A DNA stretch of 27,388 nucleotides from Nemertoderma westbladi. Lineage: Eukaryota; Xenacoelomorpha; Nemertodermatida; Nemertodermatidae. The notes below the pieces were generated by a model. It saw only the letters and a program-made list of their open reading frames with translations. It was not told the origin of the DNA and did not search any database. The stretch covers positions 1-27,388 of the forward strand of contig JAUCBJ010002817.1 of the NCBI GenBank assembly GCA_032718475.1, read 5' to 3'. The translations under genes were made by a program, and so were the position numbers. How positions within the stretch are numbered: the first letter of the stretch is position 1; every line of letters begins with the position of its first letter. Below, in pieces: positions 7,973-16,250 of this stretch.

Positions 7973-9300
7973 TTACTTCGCATGTGGTGCCTCCCAGGCA
8001 TCCCCACATCTCCCCCTCCAAGTTCTAGTTCGCTCCTCCTGTCTTTGGAACCATCTCAGTTCCTTCCCTCTGTCGTTGTCCTGTCTCGGTCGCTTCCTGG
8101 TTGTCGCCGCTCCCTTGCTCTTGTCCTCCTTAAGGTTCCTCATCCTTGCCGTTACTTCCCTACTGATTCCCGTCGTCGATTCCTTGGGCGCTGGTGTTAT
8201 TAGCTCCCAGTATTGCTTCGCAGGTGGCCCCTCTGAATGCCCCTGCTGCTTCCCCCTAGTGGCGTCCCATAGGATCACGTTCATGGCCCGCGGCAAATGC
8301 TCCGCCAGGAAATCTCTGAACTCTCCCCGGTTCTCTGGCGCCCATCTGTCTAAATACCTCTGTGTATTCATCACTCCCGCATACGATGCCGCAGTTGATA
8401 CATCTTGATAAGTAAACGGAAGCCTCCGTTTGATGATTTCCAGGTGGGCCTCCTGGTTAATATTAAAGAAACCCCACCGGAATTCCTGGGCCTTCATCCG
8501 CCGCCGCGTCAAGACCCCGACATCGGCCCACTCCTCAAAGATCTTAAACTTCTCCTCGTCGTCCATCCAGTCGCACTGGCATCTGTAGTGCCCCCGGAAG
8601 TTGCACTTAGAACACTGGTTGTGCAACCGTGGACACGCCCCCATCCTATGACTCGACTCGCGGCAGTTGAGGCAGCTCATCCCCTTCTGGAATCGATACA
8701 AGCAGCTCCTTTCCTGGTGAGTAAGCCTCCCGCAGTAATCACAGCCGAGTACCAACGCGTCCCGCCCCAAGTCTTCCTTCGCCCCAAGCGATCTCCTAGG
8801 TCTATGGAGCCGCTGGTAAGCAAACTTCTGGACGTTAACGTCTCTGTCCATGTGTATGTCCTCGTCTCGCCTGAGCATCGTCTCTCCGAATACTACCCAT
8901 GGTGCCGTTCCTGGTTGCTCGCCCAACCTGATGGTGCTCCCCGTGAAATCCATCGCCAGGTCCTCATGCACCCAGGCCCGCTTGCCGGGTTTATCCCAGA
9001 AGGCCCTCGCCCCGCTGGCCGTCACAACTCTCCCGCCAACCCAGTCCGTGTCTGAGTGGCCGATTCTCCCGATGGGCGGCATCTCTCCGAACTCGTCGTC
9101 ATCCTCATCCTCCGCTGGGAGTGGCTCCAAACCCGGTATCCCGGTAGACCCACTGTGTCCCTTCCCACCTTGGCTTTCGCCCGTGACTTTCCATCCTTCC
9201 AGTTCCCCTGGCCTTCTCTTCGCGAAATCGCCCTCGGCGCCCACTGGCATGGGCATCGCCTGCAATCTCGATGTCGACTGTTTCGGCAATCCTTCCGCCC
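7973..9300 (-). CDS. Element B third ORF, C-terminal part with three CCHC knuckles
   Basis: This is an open reading of about 440 codons. It starts internally: the nominal first codon is TTG and the true start is far upstream. An acidic low-complexity segment (EDEDDDEFGEM) is followed at residues 183-239 (counted from 9289) by three zinc knuckles, each C-x2-C-x4-H-x4-C: CDYCGRLTHQERSC, CLNCRESSHRMGAC and CSKCNFRGHYRCQC. Such knuckles bind single-stranded nucleic acid. The following ~100 residues look folded (WADVGVL, RWGFFNINQEAHLEIIKRRL) but match no family I know, and the tail is very basic. It continues the exonuclease-like part upstream after a frame change near 9300. It ends 700 bp before the LTR, so it belongs to the retroelement. 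Confidence 0.7.
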
Positions 9301-9938
9301 GAGCTCCCTGATGTCCATTGTAAATCGTCCAAGGCCTGGGCCTCGAACCCGTAGCCCTCTCCTCTAGCTTCCGCCTCTCTTTCGTCTGCCTCCCTCCTTT
9401 CTCGTCTAGCGATTTCTTCCAATCGCTTCTCCTCTTGTCTATGTGCCTCTAGATTCTCCCACCTCTGATATTTTGTATCCACCTCCCTGTCGACTAGATA
9501 TCGGCAGTTGTAGTATACCGACTCGCCCTTCAGCCCCGGGTGGTCTGCCAGACCGTCGAAGGCCACTTTGAAGGCTCTTCTGTAGTTCAGGGGTGATCCC
9601 AATAGCAGAAACGCCGTTGGCTCTCTTCCGATAACCACGGCCATGAATGGGTTTAGTAGACCTATCATTATCCAATCCTCCTGCAGGATATATCGCTTCT
9701 GATATATCTTTATCGCTCCTCTCCGGAATTGATACACCTCCTGTTTCCCCGGCCTCGCTCCCCACTTTAGCGAGTTCGCCAACCCTGCTCCGTACTCCTC
9801 CCTGAATTTACCCCAGTCCATTGGCTTGTGGCAGATGAGCCCCATTAGCTGGCCCATCGCCACCGCTCCACAATGTCCTGTGTTCTCTACTAGTCCCAAC
9901 CCGGGTGGCCCTGTCATAGCCATGTAGACCGTTTGCAT
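9105..9938 (-). CDS. Element B third ORF, middle: exonuclease C-half and coiled coil
   Basis: This is a 277-codon reading, of which roughly 9300-9938 is the genuine part. The first ~110 residues complete an RNase D/WRN/EXD1-like exonuclease fold: MQTVYMAMTG follows the third conserved Asp-containing strand, and QEDWIMIGLLNPFMAVVIG sits where such enzymes have a helix with Y-x3-D. Here the aligned residue is Asn96, so a metal ligand may be lost. Residues about 155-205 are a charged helix (HRQEEKRLEEIARRERREAD) that probably forms a coiled coil. Frame changes flank this part on both sides, near 9925 and near 9300. The assignment rests on pattern recognition and needs a profile search. Confidence 0.6.
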   Translation of the reverse strand: MQTVYMAMTGPPGLGLVENTGHCGAVAMGQLMGLICHKPMDWGKFREEYGAGLANSLKWGARPGKQEVYQFRRGAIKIYQKRYILQEDWIMIGLLNPFMAVVIGREPTAFLLLGSPLNYRRAFKVAFDGLADHPGLKGESVYYNCRYLVDREVDTKYQRWENLEAHRQEEKRLEEIARRERREADEREAEARGEGYGFEAQALDDLQWTSGSSGGRIAETVDIEIAGDAHASGRRGRFREEKARGTGRMESHGRKPRWEGTQWVYRDTGFGATPSGG

Positions 9939-10555
9939 GTCCAGGAGGTTGGGGTCTCCAGACCGATGATCCTCTCCGCATCGTCGCGGATCGCCGATCC
10001 CACCTTTATCGTCGACTTCTCTCTTACTACGTTCTGCACCGCCCTTGGCAACCGGCTTAACTTCGGCCCGTTCTTCTTCCCATACGTTCCCAGATCGAAC
10101 AGGAATATGTCCCCATTTGGCGCAGCCAAATGCAGAAGTATGGTTCTGGCTGACCCCGCCAACCTTCTCCTCGATCCCTCGTCGTCTTCCACAGTCACTT
10201 CGTCGCCTAGGACCATGTATCCTTCCCTTCTAATGGACTCTATGAAACTCTTCCAGTCCTTTCTCGGTGATTCCCTCGGATACTTCGGTATCCCGAACTT
10301 CGCCTCATCTCCATTCACCACGTAGTGGAAATGCTCGAGGATCGTGTTGTCTAGCGACGGCGTCCTGTAGGTCCCGACCAGCCGCCTCTCGTGCACCTCC
10401 CTGAAACGGTCCTGCAGCGCTCGCGCCTTGTGACCCTTCTCTAACCGCTTGTGGTATCCCCTCGTCTTCTCCTCCGGATGCCTCTCGGTGAAATCTACTA
10501 GTATCTCCTTTCCACCCATTTCCGCGCTTCTCTTTCTAACAAGTTTCTCCGCCAT
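9914..10555 (-). CDS. Element B third ORF, N-terminal part: DEDD-type exonuclease N-half
   Basis: This is a 213-codon reading from a true ATG in a good context (CGAAATGGCG). Residues 1-95 are basic and helical with no recognised domain. From about residue 100 it resembles the DNA_pol_A_exo1 (WRN/RNase D/EXD1) family: a first strand MVLGDE at 114-119, a strand and turn with LHLAAPNGDIFLFDL at 141-155, a helix LPRAVQNVV at 169-177, and IKVGSAIRDDAERI at 183-196, the signature 'kvG...D' motif II. Active enzymes have D-x-E in motif I; here D118 and E119 are adjacent. These proteins trim RNA or DNA 3' ends or, when inactive, bind nucleic acid. It follows pol by 1.1 kb, the position of an extra third ORF. 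Confidence 0.65.
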   Translation of the reverse strand: MAEKLVRKRSAEMGGKEILVDFTERHPEEKTRGYHKRLEKGHKARALQDRFREVHERRLVGTYRTPSLDNTILEHFHYVVNGDEAKFGIPKYPRESPRKDWKSFIESIRREGYMVLGDEVTVEDDEGSRRRLAGSARTILLHLAAPNGDIFLFDLGTYGKKNGPKLSRLPRAVQNVVREKSTIKVGSAIRDDAERIIGLETPTSWTCKRSTWL

Positions 10556-10569
10556 TTCGAATGCTCCCG

Positions 10570-10620
10570 ATCACTCACCTACAAGGTGGTGCCTTGCCAA
10601 GGCTCAATATAGGTGAGTGA
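10570..10620. repeat. Hairpin just upstream of the third ORF, with splice-donor-like arms
   Basis: ATCACTCACCTA (10570-10581) and TAGGTGAGTGAT (10609-10620) are exact complements, 12 bp, with a smaller CCTTG/CAAGG stem inside. Both strands read AGGTGAGT, a perfect splice-donor consensus. On the minus strand the hairpin lies some 15-65 bases before the ORF's ATG, so it may affect how that ORF is expressed. Confidence 0.7.
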
Positions 10621-11674
10621 TGTAGTTAGGATGGTCTGTATGGTCCGATAATGGTGTATCTCTCTCAGAACGCTAGGTTTTGTGTTATATTTGCCTATTT
10701 TACCCCCTAAAAATACTAGATTTTCCTAAATTCCCTAAATCTGTCAGTTACTTTTATTATCTTCTAGAATATTTTTACCTACTGTTGCTATAATTTGTCG
10801 AATTTTGATTTTAACATTAATTTTAATTCCATAACTGTGCTATTAATACTTCTAATGGATTATTCATTTTAATAACCCCTATGGTTTGTATACAGGATGG
10901 ACTAGCTACTCCTTACTCATACTGTGCTAGTCTGCACCAGGTAACCTCCTGGCCCTGTATCAAACATTCTGACCTACTCTACAGGCTGTGCAGTACAGTA
11001 CTATGTCTCGTGCGGCCTACACAGTCTGTCCTGCTGTACCCACGTGCCCCCTCTCACTTCTCACTACTAACCCTACTAACTCTCTAACTCTACTAACTCT
11101 TACTAACACTCTAACTAACTCCTACTAACTCTTACTAACTCTTACTAACACTCTAACTAAATCCTACTAACTCTCACTAACTCTTACTAACGGTACTACG
11201 TACCCTCTTACTCTCTAACTAACTCCTCTAACGGTACTACATACCCTCTTACTACTAACTAACTCCACTAATGGTACTACGTACCCTCTAACTACTAACT
11301 CTTCTAACGGTACTACGTACCCTCTTACTACTAACTAACTCCACTAACGGTACTACGTATCCTCTTACTACTAACTCTTCTAACGGTACTACGTACCCTC
11401 TTACTACTAACTCTTCTAACGGTACTACGTACCCTCTTACTACTAACTCCTCTAACGGTACAACGTTCCCTCTTACTACTCTTACTAAACTACTTAACAC
11501 TCTAACTTCTATCTGCCTACTTACTTACTACTATGTACTATGTACTATTACTTTCCTTTTTCTTACTCTCTTTCTATTATTTTATTATTTTTATTATTTT
11601 TTTTTTATTTGTGTGGGAAGGGCGTCTCGCCCTCAATCCCACCCCCCTCAGTCCAACACTTGGACGACTAAACT
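10621..11674. other. Spacer between pol and the third ORF
   Basis: No coding reading is supported. The low-coordinate part is AT-rich. From about 11040 it is a long run of ctaact-type repeats passing into a 36-42 bp minisatellite. Such a non-coding spacer inside a retroelement suggests separate expression of the third ORF, by splicing or by its own promoter. Confidence 0.5.
11187..11480. repeat. Minisatellite, 36-42 bp unit, about eight copies
   Basis: Copies begin with TAACGGTACTACGTACC at 11187, 11229, 11269, 11304, 11345, 11381, 11417 and 11453. The last four are spaced exactly 36 bp; earlier ones vary by insertion of extra aactaact units. Each unit holds a small palindrome GGTAC-TAC-GTACC. 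The multiple of three keeps a short minus-strand frame open, but this is repeat translation and not a gene. Confidence 0.85.
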
Positions 11675-13627
11675 CTATGGTGCCCCTTCTAGCAGGCAAC
11701 ATTTACCTACAGCCCTCCTGTAGGTCTTCCTGTCTTTCGCTCCTATCTTACTCCCTATCCGCACTACCACCGATCGGACTCTTCCGTCCTCGTCGGAGTA
11801 AGTGTCTACTACTCTTGCTAGCCTCCACTGATTGTTGATGATTGTGTCGTCCGTGACGATCACCAAATCACCTTTCTTTAACTCTCTAGTGGTATTTATC
11901 CACTTGCTCCTCCTATGTAGTGTGGGTAGGTATTCCTCGACCCACCTCCTCCAGTACTCTGCACTTATTGCCTTAGCAACTTTCCAACTCTGTCGGGAGT
12001 GTATGTCATCTGGGTCTACACCCCGCATGTCAATGGTCGCCGGCCTTTCCATCAGGAAATGATTGGGTGTCAGCACATCTAGTGATTCTGGGTCGTCATT
12101 TTCTGGGTATAGCGGTCTGCTATTGATGATACCCTCACACTTAGCTAGCACCGTCCTTAGTATATCTTCTGTCACCATGTGGGTGTTCATCAACTTCGTC
12201 ATCAGACGCTTGGAACTACCCACGAGTCTCTCGACGCATCCTAAAGTATGCGGAGCATACGCCGTCCTCCTTTCCCACTTTACCTGTCGTCTCCTCATGG
12301 CTGCCCTGACTTCCTCTCCTTCCAGGATGTCCAAGGCCTCCGCCAGCTCGTTCTCCGCCCCCACAAAGTTGGTTCCATTGTCAGAATAGATCACTGCGAT
12401 CGTCCCACCTTTGCGGTCTCTGAACCTCTCTAGGGCATTGATGAATGCCGATGCGGTTGCGTCTTGGGCGAGTTCTATTCCTAACGCCCTCGTGTTGTTA
12501 CATACGACGTTGATGCCATAGCGCTTCTCCGTGTGTCGCATCACCTTGATCTTTATCGGCCCGAACATATCTACGCCGCACTGCGTGAATGGCGGGTCAT
12601 GCTGTCTCACCCTACTGGCCGGTAATGGCGCCATCTCCTGTACGGCCCGCTCCTTTCTCGTCTGTCGGCAGGTCTGGCACTGCCCCACTACCGCCTTCAC
12701 CTTCTTTCTTAGCTGCGTGATCCAGAAGGTCCTCCGTATCTCCGTGAGGGTCTGGTTGGTGCCCCCATGCAATATCGACTTGTGGGAGTCCCAAATGATC
12801 TGGTGGACTATCGGCGATCTGTTTGGGATGATTATGGGTTTCGGTGGGATGATGAGGCTGTTGTTATTCAGCACTCTGGAGTTCATTACTAGAATCCCAT
12901 CATCATTGAGTTGTGGCGACAGCGTGATGAGCTCGCTGTTCCGACGAAGATGTTGTTGTTTGCCGATGCGTTCCACTTTGTCGCCGTAGTTCTTTCTCTG
13001 TTCACACCGTATCACGGCCTTGGCCGTTCCCTCCAGATCGATGTTTGGTTTCCTCTTGGAGTCCTTGCCAACTCCCTTGAGAAATTCCCCGAAGGCCCTC
13101 CAGTACGCTACCAACTTCTTGGTCTTGTACCAGCTTGAGCTGTAGCTGATTAGCTTATCTGTTGGGTTGTCGCATGGTTCTTCTAATTTTGGTTGCACCC
13201 CTTTGATTTCCCTCACCATCTGACTATATATCTCTTCACCTTCTGAGTCTTCTCCCTCTTCTTCTGGTGCTACTTCCTCTGAGCCCGGGTCCACCTTCTT
13301 CATTGGTGGCCAGGCCGACCTATCGTTCAGGAACTGTGGCCCGTGCTGCCACAGCACTTCCTTCTTTAAGAAAGTGTGGCATGCCACGACCCTCGATAAC
13401 AAGTCTGCTGGGTTCTCGTCTGTTGGGCAGTAGTACCACCTTTCCAAGTCTGTCGTCACCCTTATTTCATCCACCCTATTTGCTACGAATATAGGGTATC
13501 TCGTCTTCTCATTGTGCAGCCAACCAAGCACTACCATGGAGTCCGTCCAGTAATGTGTTCCCACTATGTTGGGAATAGTGTCCATCAAGTAGGCTGTGGC
13601 CCTTACTCCTAATCTTGAAGCTGTCAA
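11675..13627 (-). CDS. pol: Element B Pol: RNase H end and integrase
   Basis: This is a 650-codon open reading, the best-preserved part of element B. Residues 1-80 are the end of the RNase H domain (YWTDSMVVLGWL, then ENPADLLSRV). The integrase follows: a zinc-binding H282-x4-H287...C317-x2-C320, then the catalytic core with D353 (GVDMFGP), D416 (YSDNGTNFVG) and E466 (GCVERLVGSSKR), all three catalytic acids present. The C-terminal part (EEYLPTLHRRSKW, KKGDLVIVTDD, WRLARVVDTY, VVVRIGSK) is the DUF5641 domain typical of BEL/Pao. Integrase inserts the DNA copy into host chromosomes. The first Met is internal to Pol; the preceding RNase H residues lie in another frame just upstream. Confidence 0.93.
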   Translation of the reverse strand: MTASRLGVRATAYLMDTIPNIVGTHYWTDSMVVLGWLHNEKTRYPIFVANRVDEIRVTTDLERWYYCPTDENPADLLSRVVACHTFLKKEVLWQHGPQFLNDRSAWPPMKKVDPGSEEVAPEEEGEDSEGEEIYSQMVREIKGVQPKLEEPCDNPTDKLISYSSSWYKTKKLVAYWRAFGEFLKGVGKDSKRKPNIDLEGTAKAVIRCEQRKNYGDKVERIGKQQHLRRNSELITLSPQLNDDGILVMNSRVLNNNSLIIPPKPIIIPNRSPIVHQIIWDSHKSILHGGTNQTLTEIRRTFWITQLRKKVKAVVGQCQTCRQTRKERAVQEMAPLPASRVRQHDPPFTQCGVDMFGPIKIKVMRHTEKRYGINVVCNNTRALGIELAQDATASAFINALERFRDRKGGTIAVIYSDNGTNFVGAENELAEALDILEGEEVRAAMRRRQVKWERRTAYAPHTLGCVERLVGSSKRLMTKLMNTHMVTEDILRTVLAKCEGIINSRPLYPENDDPESLDVLTPNHFLMERPATIDMRGVDPDDIHSRQSWKVAKAISAEYWRRWVEEYLPTLHRRSKWINTTRELKKGDLVIVTDDTIINNQWRLARVVDTYSDEDGRVRSVVVRIGSKIGAKDRKTYRRAVGKCCLLEGAP

Positions 13628-13800
13628 CTCGAGTTTGGGACCGATGCTGAATCTGGCGGCGTCGACTTTACTTTGCTGAATGCAAGTCTGGGCTTATAAG
13701 CCCCCTCTCGTTGTACTAGGTAGAGTGCCGCTCCGTATGTTTCCAATGATGCATCAGAGAACATGTGTAGATCCAGATCCGTCATGTCCCCATCCGGGAT
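13628..13800 (-). pseudogene. pol: Element B RNase H N-terminal part, frameshifted
   Basis: The minus strand reads LDLHMFSDASLETYGAALYL, the first strand and catalytic Asp of BEL/Pao RNase H (the family motif is FSDAS...YGA). It runs on as AFSKVKS before the frame is lost near 13640, after which the integrase-containing frame picks up KLELTASRLG. RNase H degrades the RNA of the RNA-DNA hybrid. A single small indel within about 25 bases explains the break. Confidence 0.8.
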
Positions 13801-14121
13801 CTACACGTGTGGCATGCTGTACGTCCCCATCTGTTCTAAACTCTCCATCCACTTACTCCACTGCTTGCTGATTTCTTCCGGGACCTCTGTATCCCATTCG
13901 TCCTTTAACTTATATACTTTCTTAAGTATCTGTTTCCCCGTGACTAACAGTGGGAATGCTAGGCCTAGGGGATTGTATATCCTTGCTATGTACGATACAT
14001 AGCCCCTCTTTGTGTGGATGTCCGCGCCCTCCTGGCTCAGTTGATACTTGAACTCGTCTGTCTCCCGGTTCCACACGATCCCCAGTGCCTTCTGCTGAGA
14101 CTCTACTCTCTTGTTCGCCAC
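13801..14121 (-). CDS. pol: Element B Pol: RT-RNase H connection (Peptidase_A17-type region)
   Basis: This 106-codon reading contains ALGIVWNRETDEF followed by YVSYIARIYNPLGLAFPLLV and KQILKKVYKLKDEWD. The order is LG..W....D.F, then a YNPLG.. motif, then a helical W-D.P stretch. It is diagnostic of the region between reverse transcriptase and RNase H in BEL/Pao Pol, annotated as Peptidase_A17. It overlaps the preceding RT reading in another frame, so one frameshift lies near 14110. Confidence 0.85.
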   Translation of the reverse strand: MANKRVESQQKALGIVWNRETDEFKYQLSQEGADIHTKRGYVSYIARIYNPLGLAFPLLVTGKQILKKVYKLKDEWDTEVPEEISKQWSKWMESLEQMGTYSMPHV

Positions 14122-14587
14122 GTCCTGTCCTTGGCTGTTGTGGGGTTATCCATGGTCGACTCTGGCCGTCTGTCCTCTATGGCTTTCATAAACTCCTCTG
14201 AGCTGGATTGGAACTTGGTCAGGTTAAACCCGTATCCCTTCAGGATGTCGCGAACCTCGCGCCCTGTGTCCAGTAGTTCTTTAACTGTATTTCCAGACGC
14301 CATTCCGTCGTCTACATAGAAGCCGCGTCGAATCATATCGACTGCTTTGGCGCTATACTTCCCCTCTTTCCCCTCTACTGTATCTCTTACAGCCACAGTC
14401 GTTGTAAATGAGGACGACTTGGCCCCCACGTTCTGCACCACCATCTTGTACATCGGTATTATCGACAGTTCCTCGTCGCCGTTGTACCATAGGAAGCGCT
14501 GGCTGTCACTATCCTCCTCCGTCACACAGACTTGGTTGAACATGCCTTCAATATCGCAGGTGAAGGCATGTCTCCCATTTCTAAATC
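14103..14587 (-). CDS. pol: Element B reverse transcriptase, palm and catalytic YVDD
   Basis: The reading includes FTCDIEGMFNQV (motif A, first catalytic Asp, just upstream of the first Met), QRFLWYNGDE, VQNVGAKSSSF (motif B; the usual form is FGATSSPF), FYVDDGMAS (motif C with both Asp residues) and FNLTKFQSSSEEF (motif D/E). It copies element RNA into DNA. The active-site aspartates are intact. The last ~25 residues before the frame change near 14110 depart from the family. The upstream fingers are in another frame and appear shortened. Confidence 0.9.
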
Positions 14588-14911
14588 TCAGTAGGACCTC
14601 GATTCCCGAGTTATAGATATTTGGAGATATTTACCTTTCTTTGGATCTAGAGCCACGTGAAGTGGCAGGTAGTAGGTCCTGTCCGTGTTCGGTTCGTCAA
14701 CCGGAAACTCCACGGCCCATCCTTTCTCGACATACTTCTTTAACATCTTATGGATGTACTCATCCTTCTCGGGGCTCCGTTTCAGCGTTTGCTTCAGTTT
14801 ATGAAGCCTCGTGAGTACCATTCCCTTGTTCTCCGGTAGCGGTAATTTTGGTTGTTTCCACACCATGCCTATGGTGTACCGCCCCTCGTCGCATCTCATC
14901 GACTCCTTCAC
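14588..14911 (-). CDS. pol: Element B reverse transcriptase, fingers region
   Basis: This is a 107-codon reading with RYTIGMVWKQP, then PENKGMVLTRLHKLKQTL, YIHKMLKKYVEKGWA and TYYLPLHVALDPKKGKY. This is the BEL/Pao order: (Y)E(V/I)GL.W, LP.N..MA..RL..L, Y..YLEKG.A, YLPHHPV. In the family the next element is a VRVVFDAS strand; here it is absent and the sequence passes to junk codons and a stop. An internal deletion of some 20-30 residues, plus a frame change, separates it from the palm segment. Confidence 0.85.
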   Translation of the reverse strand: MKESMRCDEGRYTIGMVWKQPKLPLPENKGMVLTRLHKLKQTLKRSPEKDEYIHKMLKKYVEKGWAVEFPVDEPNTDRTYYLPLHVALDPKKGKYLQISITRESRSY

Positions 14912-14961
14912 ACTTTGTATCGCTTGTTTATCCTCTACCGAGGTTCCGACCCCGGTCTCCT

Positions 14962-15705
14962 TTAGTCCCTCAAAGTCCTGTCTGAGCAGTCTCCTGAGCT
15001 GCTCCCCGCTCCTTCATCTTCCATCTCCCTCATAGTTCCCGCGAACATGCACCCTGATGTCTCCGACATCCTAAACGGAATCTTGGTTTTAATTGGGCCG
15101 CTTAGCGCCCACCCGAATGGTGTTAAAATTGCCATCGGGTCACGCTGTCTGTCTTCGCCAAAGACCGTCTGCATTCTCTCGCGGGCCGTCGGGCAGTCCA
15201 TTCCCACTATGATGGATACCTTCCTAACGTCCACCTCTGGTATCGAGAAATTGATACTGTCCAGGAATCTGTATTGTTCGACTTCGATGTTGTTTGGCTG
15301 CCTGGCGTTGATGTTGATCGATTCTATTACCTGGATGGGGTCGATGGTCGCCCCATAATCGCATCCTGGTGCTATCGCTGCTATCTCGCACCATCCCGTC
15401 CTCATCTCCAGGACCTCATCTTTGCTGGAGATGGTTGTTACCGCCATCCTACTTGGCCTCGTCTTTAGTCCTATCTCTTTGGCCACCCAATTCTCCACCA
15501 ATGTGAAGGCTGCTCCACTGTCGACCAGCATCAGCGTGGTTACTGATCGACCGCCTTCTCTGATTACCCTCACTGGAACTACCCTGAGTAGTACCATTCC
15601 TCTTTTCTTCGCCCCTACGGTGCTTGTTGCCATTGTCTGCCCTTTGCCTTGACCGAACTTAATTGGTGTTTCTTTGCATTGATCAGCTCTGTGTCTGCCT
15701 GCCAC
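14962..15705 (-). CDS. pol: Element B aspartic protease and linker
   Basis: This 247-codon reading starts within the last zinc knuckle (AGRHRADQC) and then contains VTTLMLVDSGAAFTLVENWV. The D62-S-G64 triad is the active site of a retroviral-type aspartic protease, which would cut the polyprotein. It continues with SINFSIPEVDVRKVSIIVGM, DPMAILTPFGWALSGPI and GCMFAG, matching the DUF1758-to-Pol linker of BEL/Pao elements (usual form LIG.D.......G.P.A..T.LGW...G). The catalytic motif is intact. The frame is lost near 14960. Confidence 0.88.
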   Translation of the reverse strand: MAGRHRADQCKETPIKFGQGKGQTMATSTVGAKKRGMVLLRVVPVRVIREGGRSVTTLMLVDSGAAFTLVENWVAKEIGLKTRPSRMAVTTISSKDEVLEMRTGWCEIAAIAPGCDYGATIDPIQVIESININARQPNNIEVEQYRFLDSINFSIPEVDVRKVSIIVGMDCPTARERMQTVFGEDRQRDPMAILTPFGWALSGPIKTKIPFRMSETSGCMFAGTMREMEDEGAGSSSGDCSDRTLRD

Positions 15706-15777
15706 ACATCAATGACAGATTCCACTCTTCCTTGCATATTCTACCTGATCTTGTTTGGGCAACGCTTGCCAATATCT
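15706..15777 (-). pseudogene. gag: Element B gag zinc-knuckle junction, frame broken
   Basis: This short piece joins the end of the gag reading (NNKCQLHSNALHQTMN then stop) to the protease reading (AGRHRADQC). In BEL/Pao Gag the pattern is C...H.ALH...C....M, then C..C...GH....C. Both halves of that layout are present on either side, but in different frames. Confidence 0.55.
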
Positions 15778-16250
15778 TCAGTTCATGGTCTGATGAAGTG
15801 CGTTCGAATGCAATTGGCATTTGTTGTTTGGATTATAGCCGTCCCTGTACAGTGCGCTGTGTATCGCACTTACGTTCGTACCTAGTTCCCTACTGTTCTT
15901 ATTGTTTGGGTTCGGCCTACTGGGCGTGTTTGTGTTGTTATTTTGCCCCTGTCCGCTCCATGGTATGGCCCTACCCCCGGCTACATGTGGACTAGCAGTC
16001 CCCTGCGTCGCCACATATGGCAGCGATTGTCTAAGCTTTGGCAATGCGTTTGCCATGTTGTGTTCTGGTTTCGGCCTGTTATATTCGGTCTTTGGCCCCT
16101 TCCCCAGACTATCCTCGCTATAGACTGGGTCCGTGATCAACTCGGCTTCATAGTTGATGAAGTTTGACATTTCTTCTAGGCCCGGTTCCGCACCCTTCTT
16201 CTCCCGGGTGGAGAAGGCGATCTTTGTCCATTTATTGCACAGCCAAATCG
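15778..16250 (-). CDS. gag: Element B Gag, C-terminal part before the knuckles
   Basis: The reading starts inside the gag core at LPIWLCNKWTKIAFS and continues with LEEMSNFINYEAEL, the LP..L..KW motif and helix that end the BEL/Pao capsid-like core. A polar Asn/Gly/Pro-rich linker follows (GQGQNNNTNTPSRPNPNNKN) and then the start of the zinc-knuckle region (CQLHSNALH). The first Met at 16170 is internal. It overlaps the preceding core reading in another frame. Confidence 0.75.

Noticed and set aside
8405-9055. Plus-strand open frame of 216 codons
   Set aside because: It is the antisense of the third ORF of element B, which has zinc knuckles and domain-like sequence on the other strand.
7973-10555. 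Third ORF as an envelope glycoprotein
   Set aside because: No signal peptide, transmembrane segment or fusion-peptide-like hydrophobic run is visible; the zinc knuckles and exonuclease pattern do not fit.
11288-11500. Minus-strand reading with repeated ELVVRGYVVPLE units
   Set aside because: It is the translation of a 36-bp minisatellite; units vary in length elsewhere in the array and break the frame.
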